Assembly (NCBI GenBank): GCA_900095095.1
Contig: FMBT01000134.1
Span: forward strand, 1 to 32,232
Length of the DNA: 32,232 nt
Direction of reading: 5' to 3'
Source: Fragilariopsis cylindrus CCMP1102
Lineage: Eukaryota > Bacillariophyta > Bacillariophyceae > Bacillariales > Bacillariaceae
Shown: one piece after another, positions 1 to 9,583 of the stretch
Numbering within the stretch: the first letter of the stretch is position 1
Layout: each line of letters starts with the position of its first letter
Notes under the pieces: model-generated
What the model was told of the DNA's origin: nothing
The model's input: the letters and a program-made list of their open reading frames with translations, nothing else
Databases searched by the model: none
Translations under genes and position numbers: made by a program

Positions 1-1877
1 AATGTAATATCCTTTTCAGAAATTTTCGTTTTCCCACCTTCTTCATTGTTCAAATCGAACCAACCACTATAACGACCCGATACAGGAAAGGATGCATTTG
101 GACTAGAACTTTTATGTTCATATTCAAACCGGTTACATAATCCACGTGTATTGTCAGGATCACTCAGTAGAAAATCAAGTCCAGATGACCACATACCAGT
201 AATACTATGTACAACATTTTCATTTCCCAATAATTGATGTGGATCATTAAATGCTTGTTCCTGGTCACCTTCCTTCACTAATTTTCCACGCAAGCAAACA
301 ACATTCTTTTCATATGACTCTGATGGTTGTGGTAATTTACCTGATAAAAATGATGATTGGTGACTATTAAGACTATTGTTTTTTGATTTTTTCATTTTCT
401 TTCCACCATCAGCACCACCACCAGCTTGTGCGCCTGCCGACGCAGAGCCAGTTGTTGTTGCTGCTGCTGCAGATGAATCATATCGTTTACGTAATTCAAT
501 GCTATATTGTCCATCATCATCATGGTTTGGTCCTGGCTTGGCTGTACCATTAATATGAAAGATACCAAATTGATTCACACCGGTACCATCAACTTTGTAT
601 TCATTATTACTATCTTCAATTTTTGTAAATTTAATTTTTACACCAGATTCAGGTATAACTTTAGATCGTTCTTTTTGTTTCCCTTTACTGGTTGTGTGAT
701 AATATGCTAAACTAAATGAACCATGGAATTCACCATCTTTTGGTAGTGTAGTTAAATCAGTATCAGTTTCATCCTCTGTTAAACTTCGTAATAGTTCAAA
801 TTTTTGTGGTGGGAATGTATTTGAATTTTCATAATTCCACATCCCACGAATCAAATGTTGTCTCGGTTCTGAGTTGTATGATAAAGTTCCACGTAATACA
901 GGTGGAGGAGGACTACTACTAGCCGGTGCTGTGGATGTCGCTGCCGGAGTCGCCGCCGGAGCTGCTGCTGCTGCTGTCGTTTCCGACTTCACTACCGTTG
1001 ATCCTCCATTTGCATTTGCATTCACATTCACATTCGCAGAATTGGAGGTGGCGGAAGAAGAAGCAGAATCGGTTATATTATTGTTGGCAGTGGCAGTGGC
1101 AGTCTCCTCCTCCTCCTCTCCTGTTTTGATGGGTGTAGTTGTTACAGCAGCAGTTTCCTGCGCTGTTGTACTTGAGTTGTTTGATTCTATCATCATCTTA
1201 GTATCAGTATCTCCACTACCATCACCGTCACCCTCATTGTCGTCGTCGTCGTCGTCCTCCTCATCCTTCGAAACAGAAACAGAGTCGGTTATAGTATTGT
1301 TGGCAGTGGCAGTGGCAGTCTCCTCCTCCTCCTCTCCTGTTTTGATGGGTGTAGTTGTTGCAGCAGTTTCCTGCGCTATTGTACTGGAGTTGTTTGATTC
1401 TATCATCATTTTAGTATCAGTATCTCCACTACCATCACCGTCACCCTCATTGTCGTCGTCGTCGTCCTCCTCCTTCTCTTCCTCTTCCTTCGAAACAGAG
1501 ACAGAGTCAGCAGAGGTAGCAGCAGCAGCAGTATCAGACGTAGAAGAGGCATCTTCCATCACAACATCATTATTTTCGTTGTCGTCATCGACGTCGACGT
1601 CACCACTGTCTCCTTCAGTAGTTGTTTGTTTCTCTTCCTCCTCTTTTACCGTGTCCTGATGTGGTCCTTTTTGTTGTCCTTCTCCCTCTTCATTACTATT
1701 CTCCTTTTCGGAAGAAGAAGAAGAAGAAGAAGAACTTTCTCCTCTGTCGTTCGCCATTACGTTCTTACTGTTGCTCATTAATTCTTCGGTTTCTGTAACT
1801 TCTTTGGATGTTGATGGTGATGGTGATGATGGTGATGATGATGACGGTCGTTGCATATTTTCTCCGTCTATGTCCAT
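1..1877 (-). CDS. Low-complexity protein with two related C-terminal beta-type segments (5' part; continues off left edge)
   Basis: A single frame stays open on the minus strand from an ATG at 1877 to position 1, about 625 codons, with no stop in the window. The first in-frame ATG was taken; another ATG five bases upstream (1882) reaches a stop after four codons. Residues ~1-300 are strongly acidic and rich in Ser, Thr, Glu and Asp, with poly-Ser and poly-Asp runs. Residues ~310-620 are ordinary sequence and appear to contain two related segments. One holds LRGTL, then HLIRGMW, then GEFHGSF. The other holds LRGKL, then VHSITGMW, then GRYSGWFDLN. The family is not recognised. A disordered acidic arm followed by a repeated small beta domain is typical of stramenopile nuclear proteins, but that is inference. 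The plus-strand open frames across this stretch are mirror images of the triplet repeats. Confidence 0.75.
   Translation of the reverse strand, partial: MDIDGENMQRPSSSSPSSPSPSTSKEVTETEELMSNSKNVMANDRGESSSSSSSSSEKENSNEEGEGQQKGPHQDTVKEEEEKQTTTEGDSGDVDVDDDNENNDVVMEDASSTSDTAAAATSADSVSVSKEEEEKEEDDDDDNEGDGDGSGDTDTKMMIESNNSSTIAQETAATTTPIKTGEEEEETATATANNTITDSVSVSKDEEDDDDDDNEGDGDGSGDTDTKMMIESNNSSTTAQETAAVTTTPIKTGEEEEETATATANNNITDSASSSATSNSANVNVNANANGGSTVVKSETTAAAAAPAATPAATSTAPASSSPPPPVLRGTLSYNSEPRQHLIRGMWNYENSNTFPPQKFELLRSLTEDETDTDLTTLPKDGEFHGSFSLAYYHTTSKGKQKERSKVIPESGVKIKFTKIEDSNNEYKVDGTGVNQFGIFHINGTAKPGPNHDDDGQYSIELRKRYDSSAAAATTTGSASAGAQAGGGADGGKKMKKSKNNSLNSHQSSFLSGKLPQPSESYEKNVVCLRGKLVKEGDQEQAFNDPHQLLGNENVVHSITGMWSSGLDFLLSDPDNTRGLCNRFEYEHKSSSPNASFPVSGRYSGWFDLNNEEGGKTKISEKDIT
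1069..1507. repeat. 216-bp tandem duplication inside the left-edge gene
   Basis: The segment beginning tcggttatattattg at 1069 recurs as tcggttatagtattg at 1285. The match continues through the whole unit to about 1507. Copies differ by a few substitutions and by the lengths of GTC/TCC triplet runs. The period is 216 bp (72 codons), so the reading frame is kept. Confidence 0.85.
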
Positions 1878-2600
1878 TGCATTATTAAATTATAATTCAA
1901 ATAAATTGTTGTGTAATTAATTAATAATGATATTTAAATATTGTTTTGTTTTTTATTGTTTTTTGCTAGCTTTTTTATTTTTGATTGAATAGTTGAATAT
2001 TGTCGAGTCTATTGATTGTGAATGTGTGTATTTTTTGTTTTTGTTCAGGAAGTAGATATAGATAGTATTGTATTGTAGCAATGATTTGCGTTTTGTAGCT
2101 AGTTAATGTTTTTGTTATTGTTATTGTTGTGTTACTTGCATTGCTTGTTTTAGGGAAAATAGGGTTTGGTTTAAGGTCTGTTAGGTCTGTTACGATAAGC
2201 TAGACTATTTAAATTACAGTAAATTAATGTCGATGTTGAGGGATGCTAGCAAGAGGATAGGATCGATACGACGTTGGATAGAGTAGGAACCTAATGTTGG
2301 TATTGAAGCGATGTTAGAGACCCCACACAAGATTGAAAACAAAACGAAACTAAAACTCCGGTTAAACTCAACAACAGCACATGCATTGTTGTTCATCACG
2401 ACAACCTTTTCTTCAATCCTCTTCTTGCTGCACTACCGTAAGTTACTCAAAACAACAGCGCGCTACTGGTACCGGAACTGGAAAGATTAAGGCTTGGAGT
2501 GAGTGGTTCTCAAGCAGTGGAGTGAGTGACGACGCGTGGTAAGAGAAAGTCTATTCTGTAATCGCGCGCATCAGAAAAAGCGCCATCCTCGCTCGTACCG

Positions 2601-2614
2601 TTGTGACGTCACAA
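2601..2614. promoter_or_regulatory. CRE-like palindrome TTGTGACGTCACAA
   Basis: A perfect 14-bp palindrome centred on TGACGTCA, the classical bZIP/CREB site. It lies between two divergent genes, about 190 bp upstream of the ATG at 2800. TGACGT-type elements are known in CO2/cAMP-responsive diatom promoters; a role here is inference. Confidence 0.45.
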
Positions 2615-2619
2615 TTAAT

Positions 2620-2640
2620 TGTGAATTTCAAAAATTCACA
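2620..2640. repeat. Short inverted repeat (9-bp stem, 3-nt loop)
   Basis: TGTGAATTT (2620-2628) and its exact reverse complement AAATTCACA (2632-2640) are separated by CAA. It begins six bases after the CRE-like palindrome and shares the TGTGA half-site, so the two may be one composite binding region. Confidence 0.5.
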
Positions 2641-2799
2641 GCCACCACGAATGAAATCGAATCGAATGAATCAAACCATACATAATATGATGAGGACGGA
2701 AATTGGCGATGTGTCTAAAAAATTCATCTAAGTAGACTCGCATAATTATCGCTATTTCAAATTCTCCTACTAGGCAGTATCCTAAACATCACGGCGAAT

Positions 2800-5700
2800 A
2801 TGGATGGATCAATAGTGGAGGTAGGTACTATTCAGATACTGGTGTGCTACAGTACTGTACAGTTATAGTATTGAAAAACGATTCAGTTAGAAACTTCCTC
2901 TGTCACACCATCTCATCAGTAATGTCACGCACAGTCAGCTAGCTATTCAACATATCGTAACACATCATATTAACTAACAACCAAATAACAATTTCGACCA
3001 TGAGGAGGATTATAGCAGTGCCAATACTGTATCGGCTTCTGATGAAACTATTGATATGTGCCATCATTGTGCAATAACTGGAGTTGTAAATGCAGAAGGA
3101 GGAGGAGGAGGAGGAGGAGGAAACACAAATGATGTCGCAACTGCGGCAACCTTACAACGAGAGGTGGATTCTCTTCAAGAACGATTAGAGCTTTTTGAAA
3201 TGAAACACGAAACGTTACAGGCAGCATCCGAACAATTTAAGATACAATCAAAAAGTGTGAAATTAAAACTTGACGAGGAACGAAAGCGATATGATATCCT
3301 TGCATCGGAAAAACGATCGTTAGTGACAGGTCTTGAAACGAAGTTGGAAAACGCCCTCGAAGACCAAAAATCAGTATTGAATGATACCGTTTTGTCTGAA
3401 CATATAGAGAAACAGAATTCACTCAAAGCAGAGAAAGAAGAACTTGACGAAAAGTTGCAGCTATCAGAGCATCAACGATCGATGGTTGAAAAAAGTCATC
3501 AAGCAAAGTTACAGGAACAAAACAAACGATATGAGTTACTCGAAAAGAAGAAATTAACATCAGATGATAAATTACGTTCCGAAATTGTTGACCTGAAAAA
3601 GAGACTTTCATACAGTAAATCACAGGCCGAATCTTTTGAAGAATCGTGGAGAGAGGTTATTGCTGAATCGGATGCGAAAGATGAATTGATACAAGAAGAA
3701 TCGATAAAACGTGTAGAGGAAGCCGGGTTATGGGAGCAACGAATCAATAAACTTAACGCTGATTCCAAAGACTTGTTGTCAGATCTAGAAGAAAGGACGA
3801 GGATTGATTAAATCCGAAACAGCTCGTACTTTACTTCTTGAAAATACTCTTGAATCAGATGTACAAATTGAACAACACAATGCTCAAATTGAAACAATGA
3901 CGGCTGTCGTCAATGATCTTCGTCAAGAAATAGAAGAAAAAGATGCAAAGACCGAGACACTTCAAAATGAAATTGTGAAAATAAAGTTTGAACTTGACAC
4001 CAGCCAAAGCGAAATGAAACAATCGAATCAAGAAAAGTCCAAACTCACTAAGACGTACACGGAAGCCTTAAATAAGCTAACGGTCACGAACAATGGTCTC
4101 CGTAATGTAGTGGTTGATACGAAATTTGAATTGGAAAATAGTCAAAATCAAACAAAAGAATTTAGACAAGAAACGACCGAGATCACCAAGGCCCAAGAAG
4201 AAACTCTTAGGGAACTCGAAAGTGAAGGGAAGAAATTGAAGGCATCCAGGACCGAGCTTGCATATTTAAAACGGGAGTACGAAATGATGACGGATCAATT
4301 CCACGAATCTGACGAGAAAGTCCAAGATTTGATCCAACGTATTGACGAAGAGGCTACGAAGTATGCAGAAATCAAAGAAGCGCTAGACACTAAAGAAAAA
4401 GACGTGGTTAAGTCGAAAGAAAACTTCAAAATCATCAAAGAGCACAACGCTATGTTACAAGAGAAGCTGCATGAATTAGAAGGGAAGGTCAAAGAATTGA
4501 CAGAACAACTGAAGTTGAAAGCCTCAAAGAATTCATATCTACAGAAGACACTGCTCGATACAAAATACAAACTTGAAGACAGCCAGAGCAAAGCAGAACA
4601 GCTCGAGGAGATGCAAATAGATTCGAGTACAACTAGTGATGAACTTCTACAACTTGAAATTAAAAACAATAAAATAACGAAACAAAAAAATGTTCTTGAA
4701 CGAGAGCTCCAAGAATCGACCACGTTATATATCGATATTAGCAGAGAAATGAATGTCCTGAAAGACCAGCTCAACGCTACTGAGTCAAAATCACAAAAGT
4801 TCTCGAATATGTATGAATCGCTGAAGGTAGAGAAGGATGTTCTTGGTCGTAACTTGCGTGCTGCAAGTCTTGACGTCCAAGAGAAGATCAGCGCATTCGA
4901 ACAATGTGATAAAGAGCTTCGAATTGTTCAATCGATGCATACTACAAAAGCACAGCTCGACAAAAACAAGGACAATGAAGCATTCGAGCAATGCGACAAA
5001 GAGCTTCGTGATACGCGTACAGAATATTCGACACTCATTCGAGAACACAATGATGCCAAGGACTTAATTAACGAGAAACAAGCGGAAATATTGCTCCAGC
5101 AAAATGCCATCGTTCAGCGCAGGAATGACTTGACTGAAATTAAAATGAAAAACTCGAAATTGATTGCAGATCTTGCGGCCGCAAACGGAAGTTTGATTGG
5201 AGCTAGATCGACCATTACTAGAATGGAAACGCCAGTCCTTCCTCAAGAGACTGAAGTTGTCTCTGTCAGGAAAATAAGCGAAGACGAGAGTCAATCTTCA
5301 AATGTTCAAGAAATTCCGAATGAAGAAAGTGCTATGATGAATGAAGTTCTCTCTCACATCGATAATTCTACGAGTTCCGACCCCTCAAGCGAAGACGAGA
5401 TTCAATCTTCAAATGTCAAAGAAATCCAGAATGAAGCAAATGATGTGATGAATAAAGTGCCCTCTCATGTAGATAATTCCAAGAGATCCGACCACTCAAC
5501 TGAAAACGATCCAACCAGTACTCCCACTCCAACGCAAAATATGTGGGGATGGTTCAGAAGGATCGTTTCATTCTTTCGGTGGCTGGATTACGCACTTTAT
5601 AAGATCCTCCGGGTCGTCGTGGACTCAGCTGGATTATTGACAAAGAGCTTTGGGAAGATAAGTAGTTTATCTAGTTTTGGATGGGTTCAAAACGGAACTG

Positions 5701-6053
5701 CTCATTTTGAGCGATTTGCAGCTAATTTCAAGTATATGTTTTCTATCGTGGCGTTGGTGTTAAACGAATTCCGTATCATTCACGATGCACTTGTATCGCT
5801 ATTCGAATTTGAAATGACTTTTGTGTCCAGTCTTCTATCAAGCGAGCAAGACAGAAGCGGTTTCTCCTTTTTGATTCGTCATAGCAACATGATTGTCATA
5901 CTTGGGGAAATTATTGCTGCTCTTTTGGGTCTAGACTTCATCATCTCTTCCTTTTTATATCCAAGACGAAGACGGAAACGTCCTACAGCAAAAACGATCG
6001 AAGTTCCCAAAACAGCCAACACCAGTTTACTGCGAAAAGCCAACAATCTCTAA
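2800..6053 (+). CDS. Long coiled-coil protein with C-terminal membrane anchor (contains a frame break)
   Basis: Proposed exon 1 is 2800-2820 (ATG to GAG, seven codons) before donor GTAGGT. Exon 2 starts at 3005 or 3008, with a branch-like ttaactaacaa near 2970. Reading EEDYSSANTVSASDE, it joins the long frame 3056-3811 without a stop. A second frame, open from 3789, continues to a stop at 6053. Together they give about 1,000 residues. After a poly-Gly stretch and a CHHC, roughly 600 residues of charged heptad-rich coiled coil follow. Then comes an acidic Ser-rich linker with a 37-residue tandem repeat, amphipathic or hydrophobic segments, and a terminal membrane span (MIVILGEIIAALLGLDFIIS) followed by RRRRKR. 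This looks like a membrane-tethered organelle or cytoskeletal linker; the family is not recognised. The frame change at 3789-3811 is either a 1-nt indel or a 76-nt intron (3713-3788). Confidence 0.7.
5280..5501 (+). repeat. 111-bp tandem duplication in the coiled-coil gene
   Basis: GAAGACGAGAGTCAATCTTC at 5280 recurs as GAAGACGAGATTCAATCTTC at 5391, and similarity continues through each unit. The period of 111 bp (37 codons) keeps the frame. The encoded units share QSSNV, EI.NE and the SH.DNS motifs. Confidence 0.75.
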
Positions 6054-8323
6054 AACACCATTTCGACACACTGTATATTATTAGTAATTGTTAGCATTAG
6101 GAAAAACATGTAGAACAAATTAAATCTCGTTAACCTTCTAATTTTGTCAGAAATAAATGCTCCCAACGTATAGATTGTATCGTATGCATTAAAATTACAG
6201 GAAAATGTTAGCCTACCTACTGAATATTTGTGACAACTCTAAACTCTAGCTAATAATTAGTCATTCTATAGGTTCAGGTATGGAATATCAAAATTTCAGC
6301 GAGAAAACATGCTTATTTACCATTTCTATATTTACCTGCATACTGAAGCTGTTCTTTTGATGATAATGCAGATCCAACATCGTCACTCACTGATGAGACT
6401 CTTGCTTGCCATAATTTTTCAGTAAATTTGGAAGTATCTCTATGACTGTTGTAAAACAGTTGACCTTCTTAGATCAGTACTCACACAAATATCATTATCT
6501 AACACAAAAAGTCAGTAAGCTATCAGGAGAAGGGAAAAAGGGGTTCCAGTGCAGTATTGCCCACATCTTAGTTTCACCCTCACACAATTCATCATTTATG
6601 TGCTGTAATGAGGAGGAATGTATGCTGAAGCTGAATTTTGGTCCATCTGTAATATTATCACTGAACATTCCAACATGCGTAACAAATAGTGTGCATCTAA
6701 CAACTTACTTCCATCCCATACTTGTCTAATCAAATATGTTAGCAAGGTAATAAAAAGAATGACAAATTGTAATCTCCCATATTTTCATTGTTATACTGCA
6801 TGTACAAAAGATGCACCAATATGTGTCAATTGCATAGAAAAAACTTTGTTACTATGCGCATTTATGCAGTGGACTGGACCTACCCATCATCAATCAATTG
6901 CTGCTATGCAAAGAACAACAACAGGCGTGGTCTTGCTTGAACTATAGACAAAAGTTAGCGCGCACAATACCTTGCGTTTTAGGAAAATCACCTAAAGAAT
7001 TCAAATGGAAAACTATTCCATGAACATGACAATGGGAATTCAATTGGCATTATTTCCACTTTCAATGATGCAAAATTAATACTATATAAATACCCTCATG
7101 TAGCGCTAAATAATATGAAGAAACAAAGAAGATCACTGGGGTTGAATCTGGTCTGTGGGGGAAAATTCTGTGGAGTTATATAGGGATGGCAGGAAAATTT
7201 TCAAATCACCACTGTAAGTAGTTTTGGAGGTTTTTCTTCAATTGATACTAAGACAATATCACAGAATTAATTTATATATTCTTAACATATGTATATTCAT
7301 AGTGTCCGGAAGCGCTAAAGTTGGCTTTGTGGTACTTTCACCATTTTGACTTTGTGCTTTTTGTACAACTCCATTACAAACACTGTTAGTAAAAGAGCTG
7401 TATTTATGGTTATGTTGATGTTTTTTGTGTACTACGATGTCCTTCTTTTTTGTGTATGTAGCATAGTGTAGTGCAGTGAAATCATCTTACAAAGAAAAAT
7501 GACAAAGCTTGATAAAGGGGACATTGGACATAAGCTTCATACTTTTTCCCTTGTTTCATGCAGATTATGCTAATAATGTTGTGTCTTCTGTGCTGTATTT
7601 ACCAAAGCAATAGTACTGTGCTGCTGGAGCTATTGCCGTGGGTATTTTGTTAGTTTTTGCCTCATTATTCATTGCTTGTGCATATTATCCCCAAATCATA
7701 TACACTGCCACTACAATCCTACTACACTGCCATTACAATCCTATACTGCCACTACAACCATACTCCTTCCTAGAACTGGACGCATCCATTAGAGGTAGAC
7801 CTTAGTATCAGAAGGAGATAATAAAATATTTAGTTGCTTATAATGCAAAATTATTAGACCTTCTAGACTTGCCCAATTTGTTAGCATTGCTCAAGAGTAT
7901 AGATGGATCGGCTCCTCATGGATAGGAGACTTGAATAATCTAGAAGCTTATCACAACTACTGAAGACAACTGATAAGCAATTGCCATGGCAATTGGTAGG
8001 TCAGTCCCCGAAAAACTGAAAAGAGAGAGTTGTTGAAACAAAAGCCCTGACTTTGATGGGTTTTCCACAGTATGGAAGGAGTTTGTGGATTTGGTGCAGC
8101 TGTTTGATTGTCTTTAAAATGTCAATCCATTGTGTTCAGCATTGCATGCATGACAGCCCTTGAATCTACACCAACTTCAGTTCCTTACAATATGACAATC
8201 TATCCCACTTAGCTGCATAATATCCATCCTAGCTTCTATCCAGCAGCAACAGCAAGAGTCATCTAGGACATAATATTACGTGATATTACAAAGTAGGACT
8301 TCTTATTGTACGTGTCTCTGTGC
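6054..8323. other. Gene-poor stretch, probably transposon debris
   Basis: No intact gene was found. Short plus-strand frames at 6442-6729 and 6759-6947 show no family features. A minus-strand open stretch at 6313-6468 reads like coding sequence (SKFTEKLWQARVSSVSDD) but has no detectable start and is isolated. Around 8050-8120 the plus strand encodes FDGFSTVWKEFVDLVQLF, vaguely like a retroelement gag fragment. Three imperfect copies of an actgccattacaatcctac-like unit lie at about 7705-7760. The base texture and closeness to a decayed transposase suggest layered mobile-element remains. Confidence 0.4.
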
Positions 8324-9125
8324 TTATAATATAACCATTGTATACTCACCATGACAAGGAAGACACAATACAGATGATGTGGCACTCTCTTCATTTGTTA
8401 TATCTATTGCATCAGGTGCAATGCTCTCTGCTTCCTTCCATGTTTCTGCTTCCTTAAATCAGATCATACGTTGTAATATCTGTAAACTCAGTTGTAGAAA
8501 AAATACGCCATAAGTCTTTTTGGTGTCTCTTGAAAGATTTCCACAAATCTGCGAGGTCCATTCCGGTGTGTGAAGTATATATTTGAAAGTAAGGGTTGGG
8601 TGTTACCCGCTTCTTCTCTAAGCCAATATCAAATTGTCTTACTTGATTATGGACATCTACCTTGTTGGAATACTTTAAATAGTTTGCGTTCACTTGAGGG
8701 GATGCAACATATTGTATGCATAGACTGCCATAAGGGTCTTCAGATTTATATGACCCTGCGTCCCATATTAGAACAAATATTGGGACAGTTTTTTAATTGT
8801 ATTTCTGTCCAATACACATCAACTTATAATTCAACTCCTCTGTTGTGCATTCAATTACAATCCATGTTATACCAGGAAAATCCTGCATTGTGTCATCTAC
8901 CACTTTCTTAGGTGATTGTATGTGGGCTGTCTTGGTGATCATAGTGCAGTGATAGCCTGTCTGTATGACTTTCTCTGCAGTCTTCACAGAGCCAAACCAG
9001 ATATCTGCCAAACAGAGCATCTTTCTCTCCTCAACTGGTACTAATTCAGATTCATCTGCATGATTAGGATCTTCAGGGTACTCAATATAACTGCAATTGT
9101 CACATGTATATGAAGCCAAGTACAT
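8324..9125 (-). pseudogene. Degenerate piggyBac-type transposase fragment (DDE_Tnp_1_7 family)
   Basis: On the minus strand the frame from 9125 reads LADIWFGSVKTAEKVIQTGY, KTAHIQSPKKVVDDTMQDFP and CIGQKYN. It meets TAA at 8793-8795 and continues in the same frame through KVDVHNQVRQFDIGLEKK and LADLWKSFKRH to a stop at 8454. After one further frame change, a Cys-containing tail (CLPCHGEY) runs to 8324. These motifs follow the order of piggyBac-like transposases of oomycetes and diatoms. The Asp of ADIWF and the Asp of KVDVHNQ fit the second and third catalytic carboxylates. The N-terminal part with the first Asp was not found. The in-frame stop and shift indicate a dead copy. Terminal inverted repeats were not located. 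Confidence 0.75.
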
Positions 9126-9583
9126 TCAAGAGGATATGTGAACAAATCCATCAATAGTACAGTAGTGGAGTAAATAGTCTCGTGTTCTCAAATTTTGTAT
9201 TGCGATGAAATATTACTTTGTATGAATTGTTCCGTTGAAAATATTTTATACTGTTAAATCTATTACCATTATGGAATATGTAACTTCCTACTTACTACTA
9301 TTCCCATACTTATCCATCCTCCAGTAGGCACTAGAGATCACAACACCCTTCGCCCATTTATGTTCTATTATGTTCTATTGATGATCTCTTTCTTCCTATC
9401 CACGTCACTGCATCTAAATAGGTTCGAGTCACTTTTGGTTCATTCCCGTCCCATTGGCACCTACTAGTATCACCTAATCTCACTTTCAACATTCCATAAT
9501 ATCTAATATCCCATCGTCCATCTTCATAATTCCATCGTCAGATCAGCGAAAAGTTGCATCTTACCACCATAACAAACAAAAAA
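9126..9583. other. Intergenic stretch upstream of the phosphatase-like gene
   Basis: The left part may hold further decayed transposon sequence. From about 9290 it is a C/T-rich, G-poor tract running into the ATG at 9584, which looks like the promoter and 5' leader of that gene. No open frame was recognised. Confidence 0.4.

Larger units (their letters stand above)
1878..2799. other. Divergent intergenic region between the left-edge gene and the coiled-coil gene
   Basis: No convincing gene is seen. The first 300 bases are T-rich on the plus strand, as expected for the 5' leader of the minus-strand gene. A 14-bp palindrome containing TGACGTCA and an adjacent 9-bp hairpin lie near the centre (2601-2640). 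A 61-codon minus-strand frame at 2214-2399 has no family signature and is judged accidental. Confidence 0.6.

Noticed and set aside
874..1659. 261-codon plus-strand frame rich in Ser and Val
   Set aside because: It is the antisense of the acidic triplet repeats of the minus-strand gene, has no start context and no domain.
2214..2399. 61-codon minus-strand frame upstream of the left-edge gene
   Set aside because: Short, no motif, and lies in a promoter or leader region.
3000..3077. ATG at 3000 opening a hydrophobic, signal-peptide-like 25-codon frame
   Set aside because: It stops at 3075-3077, and the main coiled-coil frame is itself open and protein-like across the same bases (SSANTVSASDETIDM), so the hydrophobic reading is an out-of-frame shadow.
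4295..4774. 159-codon minus-strand frame rich in Ser and Phe
   Set aside because: Complement of Glu/Lys-rich coiled-coil codons, a common artefact.
6442..6947. Two short plus-strand frames in the gene-poor stretch
   Set aside because: No family features; the opposite strand at 6313-6468 looks more coding-like but is isolated too.
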